Of a stretch of 64,000 bases of DNA, positions 26,882 through 35,656 are shown piece after piece (positions within the stretch are counted from its first letter, which is position 1; each line of letters begins with the position of its first letter). The stretch is from Flavobacterium caseinilyticum. Lineage in GTDB: Bacteria; Bacteroidota; Bacteroidia; Flavobacteriales; Flavobacteriaceae. The notes beneath the pieces are model-generated. The model did not search any database, was not told the origin of the DNA, and saw nothing but the letters and a program-made list of their open reading frames with translations. The DNA lies in the NCBI RefSeq assembly GCF_004349085.1, contig NZ_SMFM01000005.1, positions 186,001 to 250,000 on the forward strand, written 5' to 3'. A program made the position numbers and the translations under genes.

Positions 26882-29256
26882 ACTAATTTTTTAACCGCCT
26901 CATATAACGTTTCTTTCTTTATTGGTTTAGACAAATAATCATTCATTCCTATTTCCTTGGCACGCTCTTTTGTGGTTTCCATCACATCGGCGGTTACTGC
27001 AATAATGGGAATGTTACTGTTTTGCGCTCCAGCTTCGCCATTTCTAATGGCAATTGTTGCCTCATACCCATCCATGATTGGCATTTGCAGATCCATTAAT
27101 ACGATATCAAATTGATTTGTTTTAAATGCATCCAGTGCTTCCTCACCATTATTAGCATAAATTACAGTAGTGTTTAACCATTTTTTTGTTATCATTTTTA
27201 TCACCATTTGGTTGATTGGATTATCCTCTACCACTAAAATGGATTTTCCTGCCAAATCATCAATAACAGCTTTAGGGGAAGCTTCCAGCTTTCTCTTTTC
27301 TGTTGAAATGTCAAAATCAATTGTAATAACGCAAGTCGTCCCTTCGTTTATTTTACTTTCCATTTGGATGGTTCCGTTTTGCATATCGACTAAAGTTTTG
27401 ACGATATAAAGCCCCAAACCAAGTCCACCAAATTTTCGCTTATTATCAATATTATTTTGAGAAAAGGAATCAAAAATACTTTCCATTTTATCTTTTGGAA
27501 TACCTACACCGGAATCTGAAACAGTCAAAATCAACCTGGCTTTATTTCCACCTTTCAACTGGCAATCCACATGAAATTTGACAAATCCTTTTGTTGTAAA
27601 TTTGATGGCATTATTTAGTACATTATTTACTATCTGAACCAATCGATTAACATCCCCGATTATTAAATCCGGAAAAGTACCTGATTTAGAAAACTGAAAT
27701 GTTAATCCTTTATCTTCGGCCCTGTTAATGGCATTATTCTTTAAATTTTCAAAAACCTGAACGGGATCAAATTGATTCTTTTCGAGCTTTAATTCTCCTT
27801 TTTCGATTTTAGAAAAGTCTAAAATATCATTCACCGAGCTCAATAAACTATGAGAAGAGTACTTTATAATTTGGCAATTTTTTCTGATTTTATCATCCTG
27901 TACCTCATTAGAGATAGAATCAATTAAATTCATAATCGCATTCAACGGTGTCCGCAATTCATGACTGATATTCGATAAGAAATAGGATTTTAAATCATTC
28001 ATTTCTTCCGAGCGAATCAAAGCCAGTCGATTGAGTTCATTTTTCTCATTTTTTAAATTCCGAATCAAATTCGACATCGAAAGTGAAAGAAAAACAACTT
28101 CTAATCCAGTCCCTAATTTTGAACTGTTTTGAGTAAAAAAAGTATTCGGTAATAATCCGAAATTATATAATATAAAAATTCCGAATCCGATGATCAGAAA
28201 CGAAATACCAGCTGTGAAAAAGGGATCTATGGATTTTTTTTTATAGTATAAATAAATTATCGAGCAGACAATTAACATCAAAAACACCAGCGTAAGAACA
28301 TTTACTAAAACGTAGGAAAATAATAAAGTCGAGGGAATAAAAATGATACAAAATAATAATAAAAACAGTAATGCGTAAGCTATATTAAACAGAATATAAA
28401 TTTTCTTACTGTTCGTTTTAATCTTCAAAAATAATTCACTGTATTTTCCCGACAAAAAAACGGCAATTATCGCAATAAATAATACACTATGATTTGAAAA
28501 CCATCCTGCATGCGGTGTGATGTACTTGTAGAAAAAACCATCTAAAGCAAATTGTAGTAAACCAACAAATAAAACGTACAAACTATAGTATAAAAATATT
28601 TTTTCATTTAAAGCAAAAAAGAAGAAAAAATAGATAATAGCTGTGATAGACAAAATGCCATAAAAAATTCCAAAAAATAATTGCTCGTCTGAAATCATTT
28701 GGATAAACCTTTCCGACGAATAGAGCAGCATGGGAATTTTTATTACCTCACCGTCACTCTTCAAATGCATAAACAACTGCAGATTGGATTTTGGTGCTAT
28801 TTCAATTTCAAAAATAGTTTTGCGATTATCAAAACTCCGTTTGGAATAGAGCAGATTATCCCCACTAATCTTGGTAGTTATTTTTCCAGAGGCATCAACA
28901 ATAAATAATTCTACTAAATCTGTTATAGGACGTGCTGTTTCCAAATAAAAATTCAGTTTTGAATTTGTTAGATTTTTAATTTCTGTTTTTGACCAAAAAT
29001 GATTTTGTGTAAATCCTAAATCATCATTTTCACTAAGAAGTTTTTTCGGACGCAAAGTGTTATAATTAGCAACAACATAGTCGATTTCCAGTTCTCTCTG
29101 TCCAACATCTGCAATTATGGTGTGATTATGCAAAGAAATTTCTTTAGGAATTGTATCACTGCTAAAGACATATTGTGAATAAGTGTTTGAAAAAAACAAG
29201 ATAAAAAATAGTAATTTCAAAATAACCGAAAATTGTAGTTGCTTTTTTTTATCCAT
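26878..29256 (-). CDS. Hybrid sensor histidine kinase with 7TMR-DISM input and C-terminal receiver
   Basis: Membrane sensor kinase of 792 aa. In order: signal peptide; periplasmic 7TMR-DISMED2-type sandwich (about 40-180), whose family often binds carbohydrate-like ligands; seven transmembrane segments (about 193-400); HisKA with phosphoacceptor H432 (SHELRTPLNA); HATPase_c with N box (NNVLNNAIKF), G1 (DSGVGIP) and G2 (GGLGLGLYIV); receiver domain with acidic pair near 677-678, phosphoacceptor D722 (LMDLQMPIMDG) and K777. All catalytic residues are present. No response regulator or HTH gene adjoins, so the output partner is unknown. Its promoter lies just left of the small-RNA array, which is read in the same direction. 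The tail overlaps the NYN-LOTUS gene by 4 bases. Confidence 0.93.
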   Translation of the reverse strand: MDKKKQLQFSVILKLLFFILFFSNTYSQYVFSSDTIPKEISLHNHTIIADVGQRELEIDYVVANYNTLRPKKLLSENDDLGFTQNHFWSKTEIKNLTNSKLNFYLETARPITDLVELFIVDASGKITTKISGDNLLYSKRSFDNRKTIFEIEIAPKSNLQLFMHLKSDGEVIKIPMLLYSSERFIQMISDEQLFFGIFYGILSITAIIYFFFFFALNEKIFLYYSLYVLFVGLLQFALDGFFYKYITPHAGWFSNHSVLFIAIIAVFLSGKYSELFLKIKTNSKKIYILFNIAYALLFLLLFCIIFIPSTLLFSYVLVNVLTLVFLMLIVCSIIYLYYKKKSIDPFFTAGISFLIIGFGIFILYNFGLLPNTFFTQNSSKLGTGLEVVFLSLSMSNLIRNLKNEKNELNRLALIRSEEMNDLKSYFLSNISHELRTPLNAIMNLIDSISNEVQDDKIRKNCQIIKYSSHSLLSSVNDILDFSKIEKGELKLEKNQFDPVQVFENLKNNAINRAEDKGLTFQFSKSGTFPDLIIGDVNRLVQIVNNVLNNAIKFTTKGFVKFHVDCQLKGGNKARLILTVSDSGVGIPKDKMESIFDSFSQNNIDNKRKFGGLGLGLYIVKTLVDMQNGTIQMESKINEGTTCVITIDFDISTEKRKLEASPKAVIDDLAGKSILVVEDNPINQMVIKMITKKWLNTTVIYANNGEEALDAFKTNQFDIVLMDLQMPIMDGYEATIAIRNGEAGAQNSNIPIIAVTADVMETTKERAKEIGMNDYLSKPIKKETLYEAVKKLV

Positions 29257-29273
29257 GTTTAGTAAATTACTTT

Positions 29274-29281
29274 CAAATCTA
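29274..29281 (-). promoter_or_regulatory. -7 element of the hybrid kinase gene
   Basis: TAGATTTG on the minus strand, 17 nt before the ATG at 29256. It is separated from the last array terminator (29517) by about 235 nt in which nothing else is seen. Confidence 0.55.
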
Positions 29282-29508
29282 TATACCTACGAAATAAAGA
29301 GTTTCTTAGTTTTAAAAAACCCTTTTCAAATCATGTTTTTCTATTTTTTTAAATAAAACATTTCATTTTAAAAAAAGTACGGAAAGTATAAAAAATTTAT
29401 TGATCTGTTTGGGTAATTACTAGAACTTTTGCGATAATAATAAAAAATATATCAGAAATTACGTTTTGATTTTAATTCTAAATTCTATTCATTAAAACTG
29501 AAACTACA

Positions 29509-29647
29509 TAAAAAAAGGAGGCCTTTTAAAGGACCTCCTATGTAATTCTGAATTACCGATATTAACTCTTACCGTTACTGGTATAGTCTATTGTGAGTAA
29601 TCAATCTCATTATAAGATTGACATTCCCAAGTATTCAATCAGAATCA
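29509..29647 (-). ncRNA. Predicted small RNA, array unit 7 (promoter-distal, diverged)
   Basis: -7 element TACCTTTA at 29652-29659, box TTAAATATTGGTTAAA 36 nt upstream, terminator hairpin at 29517-29538 then a T-run. The RNA body is almost unrelated to the other units and contains its own small hairpin (CAATCT..AGATTG). Only the control signals and terminator are shared, so the architecture is conserved more than the RNA. Confidence 0.55.
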
Positions 29648-29860
29648 CACCTAAAGGTATTATTTATTTTAATATTAATCAATTGTAAATCAGCATTTAA
29701 CCAATATTTAACGCCATTCGACCGTTTTAAAAATCTCAGCCATATCTATTTAATGCCGTTAATAGTAGTTTCGCAATCTGTAATATTTAATGGGAGAGAT
29801 TACCCAAAAAAATGCATTAAAAAAACAAAATTATAAAAGTGCCATATTTGTGTTATGCCC

Positions 29861-29997
29861 AAAAAAAAAGGAGGTCTTTTTATAGACCTCCAGTTTAGAT
29901 TTTGATTTGTTGTTATCAGATTTTATCTTTCGATAAAACTAATTATCAAATACGCTACTCTTTGCAGATGGCAATATTCAAGAACAAAGCGAAATCA
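29861..29997 (-). ncRNA. Predicted small RNA, array unit 6
   Basis: -7 element TATCTTTG at 30002-30009 and terminator hairpin at 29870-29891. The terminator stem reads GGAGGTCT..AGACCTCC where others have GGAGGCC..GGCCTCC, a paired change. The internal hairpin reads TTTTATC-GAAA-GATAAAA where others have TTGTATC-GAAA-GATATAA, replacing a G-U by a U-A pair. Confidence 0.68.
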
Positions 29998-30202
29998 TAC
30001 TCAAAGATACCACTAATTTCATTTTGAAAAACTCTAAAAAAGCACTTTAACCAATATTTAACTAATTGATCATTAGAGTATTAAAACAATTGTCCAATGA
30101 TTAATCTAACTCTTTTGTGCCGCCCGATTACTTAAATTTAAAATGAATTGAAATTCCTAAAACGGACCAAAACATCCGTTAAGTTCCACTTGCATAACCC
30201 AC

Positions 30203-30336
30203 AAAAAAGGAGGCCTTTTAAAGGGCCTCCGATTCAGATTTTGATTTGTTATTATCAACTTATATCTTTCGATACAACTAACTATCAAATACGCTACTCT
30301 TTGCAGATGGCCATATTCAAGAACAAAGCAAAATCA
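30203..30336 (-). ncRNA. Predicted small RNA, array unit 5
   Basis: -7 element TATCTTTG at 30341-30348; terminator 30209-30230 followed by six Ts. The transcript of about 134 nt would carry CATCTGCAAAGAGTAGC, a GAAA-tetraloop hairpin at 30260-30277 enclosed by a TTTGAT/ATCAAA stem, then the terminator. No start codon with a sensible frame is conserved between units. Confidence 0.72.
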
Positions 30337-30542
30337 TACTCAAAGATACCAATAATTTCATTTTAAAAAACTCTAAAAAAGCACTTTAACCAATATTTAA
30401 CTAATTGATCGTTAGAGTATTAAAACAATTGTCCAATGATTAATCTAACTCTTTTGTGACGCCCGATTACTTAAATTTAAAATGAATTGAAATTCCTAAA
30501 ACGGACCAAAACATCCGTTAAGCTCCACTTAGCATAACCCAC

Positions 30543-30676
30543 AAAAAAGGAGGCCTTTGAAAGGGCCTCCGATTTAGATTTTGATTTGTTATTATTAACT
30601 TATATCTTTCGATACAACTAACTATCAAATACGCTACTCTTTGCAGATGGGCATATTCAAGAAGAAAGCAAAATTA
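30543..30676 (-). ncRNA. Predicted small RNA, array unit 4
   Basis: -7 element TATCTTTG at 30681-30688; terminator 30549-30570 with one loop-proximal change (TTTGAAA). The body is nearly identical to units 3 and 5. Confidence 0.72.
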
Positions 30677-30882
30677 TACTCAAAGATACCACTAATTTCA
30701 TTTTAAAAAACTCTAAAAAAGCACTTTAACCAATATTTAACTAATTGATCATTAGAGTATTAAAACAATTGCCCAATGATTAATCTAACTCTTTTGTGCC
30801 GCCCGATTACTTAATTTTAGAATAACTTGAAATTCTTAAAACGGACCATTATGTTCATTAGGTTCCATTTGGGATAATCCAC

Positions 30883-31016
30883 AAAAAAGGAGGCCTTTTA
30901 AAGGGCCTCCGATTTAGATTTTGATTTGTTATTATCAACTTATATCTTTCGATACAACTAACTATCAAATACGCTACTCTTTGCAGATGGCCATATTCAA
31001 GAACAAAGCAAAATCA
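30883..31016 (-). ncRNA. Predicted small RNA, array unit 3
   Basis: -7 element TATCTTTG at 31021-31028; terminator 30889-30910. The transcribed part matches units 4 and 5 almost base for base, although the DNA upstream of its box has drifted, which suggests selection on the transcribed part. Confidence 0.72.
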
Positions 31017-31223
31017 TACTCAAAGATACCACTAATTTCATTTTAAGCAACTCTAAAAAAACACTTTAACCAATATTTAACTAATTGATCATTAGCTTAT
31101 TAAAATATTTGTATGTTACTTAAACTAACTCTTTTATGCCGATCCAATTGCTTAATTTTAGAATAACTTGAAATTCGTAAAACGGACCATTATCTTCATT
31201 AGGTTCCATTTGGGATAAGCCAC

Positions 31224-31359
31224 AAAAAAAGGAGGCCTTTTTAAAGGGCCTCCGATTTAGATTTTGATTTGTTATTATCAACTTATATCTTTCGATACAG
31301 CTAACTATCAAATACGCTACTCTTTGCAGATGGCCATATTCAAGAACAAAGCAAAATCA
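31224..31359 (-). ncRNA. Predicted small RNA, array unit 2
   Basis: -7 element TATCTTTG at 31364-31371; box variant TTAATTATTGGTTAAA at 31408-31423; terminator 31231-31253 with a loop one base longer. The transcript body is that of the core units. Confidence 0.72.
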
Positions 31360-31565
31360 TACTCAAAGATACCACTAGTTTAATTTTAAACAACTCTAAA
31401 AAAGCACTTTAACCAATAATTAACTAATTGATCATTAGCTTATTAAAATATTTGTATGTTACTTAAACTAACTCTTTTGTGCCGACCGATTACTTAAATT
31501 TAAAATGACTTGAAATTCTTAAAATGGACCAAAACATCCGTCAAAGTCCACATAGTATAAGCCAT

Positions 31566-31706
31566 AAAAAAGGAGGCCTTTTTAAAGGGCCTCCGATTGT
31601 AGATTCTGATTTATCATTTATCAATTCATACCGTTCAGCATGAAATGACTATTTGAATAAGTTTCTCCTTGCAGATGAATTTACTCAAGTGATTAATCAA
31701 AACCAC
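31566..31706 (-). ncRNA. Predicted small RNA, array unit 1 (promoter-proximal, diverged)
   Basis: -7 element TATCTTTA at 31711-31718; box variant TTAATTAATAGTTAAA at 31754-31769 (35 nt away); terminator 31572-31594. It keeps CATCTGCAAGGAG and AAATCAGAATCT. It also keeps a 7-bp hairpin at the site of the GAAA hairpin, but with different bases (TTCATGC/GTATGAA, at 31625-31644). Confidence 0.65.
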
Positions 31707-31890
31707 ATGATAAAGATACAACTTATGTTGGTTAAAAAAATAGAATTGAACATTTTAACTATTAATTAACCTATTGTTTTATAGTTATTTACAGTCTATT
31801 TTTCTTGAAATTGATAAATAAGATACAATAAAGAAAAAAGGCACTTGTCCTAGTTTTGTCACCTCACATGACAGAGTATTATAAAAAATG

Positions 31891-31898
31891 TATCTTTG
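31891..31898 (+). promoter_or_regulatory. -7 element of rdgB
   Basis: TATCTTTG, a perfect TAnnTTTG, 24 nt before the ATG at 31923. The region 31770-31890 between this promoter and the array holds nothing else I can identify. Confidence 0.55.
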
Positions 31899-31922
31899 AA
31901 AAATCAAATTAAAACCGACTAA

Positions 31923-32501
31923 ATGCAACTTGTTTTCGCCTCTAATAACAAAAATAAAATTCTGGAAATACAAAGTATGCTTCCTGAAATCATTAAGATC
32001 CTAAGCCTGGAAGATATTGGATGTCTGGAAGACATTCCAGAAACTGCCGATACCATTGAAGGAAATGCTATTTTAAAAGCCAACTATGTAACCCAGAGAT
32101 ATGGTTTCGATTGTTTTGCCGATGATACCGGATTAGAAGTAGCCTTTTTAAATGGAGATCCTGGTGTTTACTCCGCAAGATATGCAGGAGAACAGCGCAG
32201 TGCCGATGACAATATGGATAAATTATTGAGCGCCTTGTCCGATCAAAACAATAGAAATGCACAGTTTAAAACGGTAATTGCATTAAATATAAAGGGCACA
32301 CAACATCTTTTTACCGGAATTGCAAAAGGTGAAATCACTTCACAAAAAACAGGAAATAAAGGTTTTGGCTACGACCCAATCTTCCAGCCCATTGGATACA
32401 AAGAAACATTCGCTGAATTATCATTAGAAATTAAAAATAAAATCAGTCATAGAGGAAAAGCAACACAAGAATTAATCAACTATTTATTAAAGAACTCTTA
32501 A
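31923..32501 (+). CDS. rdgB: Non-canonical purine NTP pyrophosphatase RdgB/HAM1
   Basis: House-cleaning enzyme that hydrolyses ITP, dITP and XTP to the monophosphates, keeping deaminated purines out of DNA and RNA. Its 192 aa is normal for the family. Visible motifs: N-terminal VFASNNKNKILEIQ (substrate-binding SxNxxK), FADDTGLEVAFLNGDPGVYSARYAG (catalytic Asp and base-recognition loop), GFGYDPIF and SHRGKA near the C-terminus. It is a single gene divergent from the small-RNA array. Confidence 0.95.
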   Translation: MQLVFASNNKNKILEIQSMLPEIIKILSLEDIGCLEDIPETADTIEGNAILKANYVTQRYGFDCFADDTGLEVAFLNGDPGVYSARYAGEQRSADDNMDKLLSALSDQNNRNAQFKTVIALNIKGTQHLFTGIAKGEITSQKTGNKGFGYDPIFQPIGYKETFAELSLEIKNKISHRGKATQELINYLLKNS

Positions 32502-32670
32502 TTTAGATTCCATTTTATTAACAAAAAATGGAATTGAACATCCTGCTTTAAGCCTTAATTATTTAATTTGAAATTCCAGATTTCAAACTAATTCTATAAC
32601 ATTCTGACAGTCAAATGGTAATAAATCATTAAATCTCAAAATAGCATTAGTTTATATGGATTATAAACAG

Positions 32671-32678
32671 TAGTTTTG
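32671..32678 (+). promoter_or_regulatory. -7 element of the DEAD-box helicase gene
   Basis: TAGTTTTG, a perfect TAnnTTTG, 22 nt before the ATG at 32700. The alternative in-frame start at 32676 lies inside it and can be discarded. Confidence 0.6.
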
Positions 32679-32699
32679 CACCCTATTTTAAAAATACAT

Positions 32700-34643
32700 A
32701 TGAATAAATTTGAACAATTAGGATTGAGTGAATCGTTACTGAAGGCGATTTTAGATCTAGGATTTGAAAATCCGACCGAAGTACAGGAGAAAGCGATTCC
32801 CCTATTATTGGAAAAAGACACAGATATGGTTGCGTTGGCTCAGACAGGGACAGGGAAAACGGCAGCTTTTGGTTTTCCAGTTATTCAGAAAATTGATGCC
32901 AACAACAGAAACACACAAGCATTAATTTTATCTCCAACACGCGAACTTTGTTTGCAGATTACCAACGAAATTAAAAACTACTCTAAATACGAAAAAGGTA
33001 TTAATGTGGTAGCAGTTTACGGTGGAGCTAGCATAACAGACCAAGCGAGAGACATAAAGAGAGGCGCACAAATTATCGTGGCCACTCCGGGAAGGATGCA
33101 AGATATGATTAATAGAGGTTTGGTAAACATTTCTCAAATCAACTATTGTATTCTTGACGAAGCTGACGAAATGTTGAACATGGGTTTCTACGAAGATATC
33201 GTAAACATCCTTTCAACCACGCCAGACGAAAAAAACACATGGTTATTCTCTGCAACAATGCCTGCTGAAGTAGCACGTATTGGAAAACAATTCATGACCG
33301 ACCCAATTGAAATTACAGTTGGAGCTAAAAACTCAGGATCTGCTACAGTTTCTCACGAATTTTACCTTGTAAATGCACGTGACCGTTACGAAGCTTTGAA
33401 ACGTTTAGCAGATGCTAATCCAGACATTTTCTCGGTAGTTTTCTGTCGTACAAAAAGAGACACACAAGCTGTTGCTGAAAAACTAGTTGAAGATGGATAC
33501 AGCGCTGCTGCATTGCACGGAGATTTATCTCAAGCGCAACGTGATGGTGTAATGAAATCTTTCCGCGGAAGACAAATTCAAATGCTTGTGGCTACTGACG
33601 TTGCCGCACGTGGAATTGACGTTGATAACATTACTCACGTAGTAAACTATCAATTACCTGATGAAATCGAAACTTACAATCACCGTTCAGGTCGTACTGG
33701 TCGTGCTGGTAAATTAGGTACATCTATTGTAATTGTTACTAAAAGTGAATTGCGTAAGATTTCTTCAATCGAAAGAATCATCAAACAAAAATTCGAAGAA
33801 AAAACGATTCCTTCCGGAATTGAAATCTGCGAGATCCAATTGTTACACTTAGCCACTAAGATTAAGGATACTGAAGTTGATCATGAAATTGACACTTACC
33901 TTCCTGCAATTAACAGTGTCCTTGAAGGTTTATCAAAAGAGGAATTAATCAAGAAAATGGTATCGGTTGAATTTAACCGTTTTATCAATTACTATAAGAA
34001 AACAAGAGATCTTTCTAATCAAACTTCAGGTTCTGAAAGACGTGAGCGTGATGACAGAGATGGTGCTCCAAGAGAAAATAACAATGGTGGTGCAACAAGA
34101 TATTTCGTGAACATCGGTTCAAGAGATAATTTTGATTGGATGTCATTGAAAGATTACTTGAAAGAAACCTTAGACTTAGGTCGTGATGACGTTTTCAAAG
34201 TAGATGTAAAAGAAGGTTTCTCTTTCTTTAACACTGATCCGGAACATACTGATAAAGTAATGGAAATATTGAATAACGTACAATTAGAAGGACGTAGAAT
34301 CAATGTTGAAATTTCTAAAAACGATGGTGGCGGAAGACGTGACCATAACGGAAGAAGTTCTGGTGGTGGTTTTGGAGGAAGCCGCTCTGGTGGCGAAAGA
34401 AGTTCAGCTCCAAGAAGAGAAGGTAGTTTTGCACCAAGAAGAGAAGGTTCTGGCGGTGGTGGTTTCAGAAGCGACAGAAATTCAACTCCAAGAGAAGGTG
34501 GATTTGGCGGAAGAAGTTCAGCACCTAGAGAAGGTGGTTTTTCATCGGACAGATCAAGAACTGAAGGTTCCTCCGATAGAGCTCCAAGACGTTCTGAAAG
34601 CTTTGGAGATTCACCAAGACCAAGAAGACCAAGAAAAGACTAA
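32700..34643 (+). CDS. DEAD-box RNA helicase with DbpA-type RNA-binding domain and Arg/Gly-rich tail
   Basis: ATP-dependent RNA helicase (647 aa) of the CsdA/DeaD type, probably acting in ribosome assembly or mRNA turnover at low temperature. The helicase core shows the Q motif region (FENPTEVQEKAIP), motif I AQTGTGKTAA, motif II DEAD, motif III SAT and motif VI HRSGRTGR. A DbpA-like RNA-binding domain follows (about residues 475-550, RYFVNIGSRDNFDWMSLKDYL). The last 90 residues are low-complexity, with repeats of SAPR(R)EG(S/G)F and many Arg/Gly, typical of flavobacterial paralogues. The start at 32700 is fixed by the promoter element. It is monocistronic. Confidence 0.93.
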   Translation: MNKFEQLGLSESLLKAILDLGFENPTEVQEKAIPLLLEKDTDMVALAQTGTGKTAAFGFPVIQKIDANNRNTQALILSPTRELCLQITNEIKNYSKYEKGINVVAVYGGASITDQARDIKRGAQIIVATPGRMQDMINRGLVNISQINYCILDEADEMLNMGFYEDIVNILSTTPDEKNTWLFSATMPAEVARIGKQFMTDPIEITVGAKNSGSATVSHEFYLVNARDRYEALKRLADANPDIFSVVFCRTKRDTQAVAEKLVEDGYSAAALHGDLSQAQRDGVMKSFRGRQIQMLVATDVAARGIDVDNITHVVNYQLPDEIETYNHRSGRTGRAGKLGTSIVIVTKSELRKISSIERIIKQKFEEKTIPSGIEICEIQLLHLATKIKDTEVDHEIDTYLPAINSVLEGLSKEELIKKMVSVEFNRFINYYKKTRDLSNQTSGSERRERDDRDGAPRENNNGGATRYFVNIGSRDNFDWMSLKDYLKETLDLGRDDVFKVDVKEGFSFFNTDPEHTDKVMEILNNVQLEGRRINVEISKNDGGGRRDHNGRSSGGGFGGSRSGGERSSAPRREGSFAPRREGSGGGGFRSDRNSTPREGGFGGRSSAPREGGFSSDRSRTEGSSDRAPRRSESFGDSPRPRRPRKD

Positions 34644-34731
34644 CATTCATTGTTAATATTCTTATAATTATATCCGGAAACTACAAAATATTTAATCCTG
34701 TTTTATTACTTTTAAAGTCTTAAATCAGTTT

Positions 34732-35499
34732 ATGAAATATTTTGTAGTTTTCTTTTTTTTAGTAGTATCTGCATACACTTTTGCGCAAGTAAAAGAACCC
34801 TCTCAAAAAGTTGATGGCATCATCATCAGTAATACGAACAGACTACCCTTGTCTGGCGTAAACATCATTAACATCAATAAAGTAAGAGGCGCAACTACTG
34901 ATTCGAGAGGCTATTTCGAAATTGATGTTCAACTAAATGATACACTTCATTTTACTAGTTTGGGGTTTCAATCACTTCGCGTTCGCGTAACTAATGATTG
35001 GATCAAAAATAAAAGCACCAAAATCCAACTTACCGAGAAAGCCATTGCCCTGGAGGAAGTGGTTATCAGACCTTTTAATTTAACGGGATATCTTGAAGTT
35101 GATACCAAAATAATCCCCACAAAAGAGAATTATCGGTATAGTATTTCCGGATTAACACAAGGATATGAAGCAGGTCAATATTCTCCAAATGCATTTGGAA
35201 GAGTATTGGGTTCTATTTTCAATCCCGCCGATATGCTCTACAATTTCTTTGGTAAGAAACCCAAAGAGCTTAAAAAGCTTAAAGAAATGAAAAAAGATGA
35301 TACCGTCCGAAGTCTTTTAGAGTCAAAATTTGACAGAGAAACTATATCAGTTCTTTTAGGAGTAGAAAAAAATGAAATTGCCGAGATTTTACAGCGCTGT
35401 AACTACTCCGAATCTTTCATCCAAAACGCAAATGACTTGCAAATTATGGATGCTATAAGTGGCTGTTATGAGGAATATAAGATTTTAAAGAAAAAATAA
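34732..35499 (+). CDS. Exported protein with carboxypeptidase-regulatory-like domain
   Basis: 255-aa protein with signal peptide MKYFVVFFFLVVSAYTFAQ. Residues 27-105 match the CarboxypepD_reg-like (CNA-B-type) fold often found at the N-terminus of Bacteroidota outer-membrane proteins: VDGIIISNTNRLPLSGVNI, TTDSRGYFEIDV and LHFTSLGFQSLRV. The remaining 150 residues have no recognised domain and end in a basic, helical segment (YEEYKILKKK). There is no TonB-dependent barrel, so it is a free-standing form, probably periplasmic. It ends before a terminator-like hairpin. Function unknown. Confidence 0.75.
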   Translation: MKYFVVFFFLVVSAYTFAQVKEPSQKVDGIIISNTNRLPLSGVNIININKVRGATTDSRGYFEIDVQLNDTLHFTSLGFQSLRVRVTNDWIKNKSTKIQLTEKAIALEEVVIRPFNLTGYLEVDTKIIPTKENYRYSISGLTQGYEAGQYSPNAFGRVLGSIFNPADMLYNFFGKKPKELKKLKEMKKDDTVRSLLESKFDRETISVLLGVEKNEIAEILQRCNYSESFIQNANDLQIMDAISGCYEEYKILKKK

Positions 35500-35540
35500 A
35501 TTTCACTTTAGTCACTTCATTATAAAGCTAATTGAAATAA

Positions 35541-35576
35541 AAAAGTCCTCAATTTCGAAACTACCTGAGGATTTTT
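35541..35576 (+). terminator. Terminator after the carboxypeptidase-regulatory-like gene
   Basis: TCCTCA (35546-35551) pairs with TGAGGA (35566-35571), extended by A-T pairs across a bulged G and followed by TTTTT. Confidence 0.6.
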
Positions 35577-35656
35577 AAAATATTACTTTTAAAGAAATCA
35601 AAAATATTATATACATTTACTTATATCAAAATTATAAAAACCTAAATTCCTATATC

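Larger units (their letters stand above)
29509..31769 (-). repeat. Array of seven tandem ~340-bp units, each with box, promoter element and terminator
   Basis: No protein gene is credible here. Spacing of terminator hairpins, left to right, is 353, 339, 340, 340, 342 and 341 bp. On the minus strand each unit has (1) a 16-bp box close to TTAAATATTGGTTAAA at 29696-29711, 30046-30061, 30385-30400, 30725-30740, 31065-31080, 31408-31423 and 31754-31769; (2) after exactly 36 nt (35 in the rightmost) a TATCTTTG-type -7 element; (3) about 135 nt later a GGAGGCC..GGCCTCC hairpin and T-run. The middle five units are nearly identical, while the outer two keep only the three signals and parts of the RNA. 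There is no -33 TTTG, so the box, at about -48 to -63, may bind an activator. Confidence 0.85.

Noticed and set aside
30148..30366. 72-codon open frame inside the tandem array
   Set aside because: It runs on the strand opposite the promoters, crosses a terminator hairpin and is not kept in neighbouring units.
29509..31769. CRISPR array or integron cassette array
   Set aside because: Repeats are ~340 bp and contiguous with no short repeat/spacer pattern; there are no cas genes, integrase or cassette ORFs.
34303..34656. 117-codon frame rich in V/E overlapping the helicase tail
   Set aside because: Frame shadow of the Arg/Gly-rich repeats of the DEAD-box protein, which has clear domain support.
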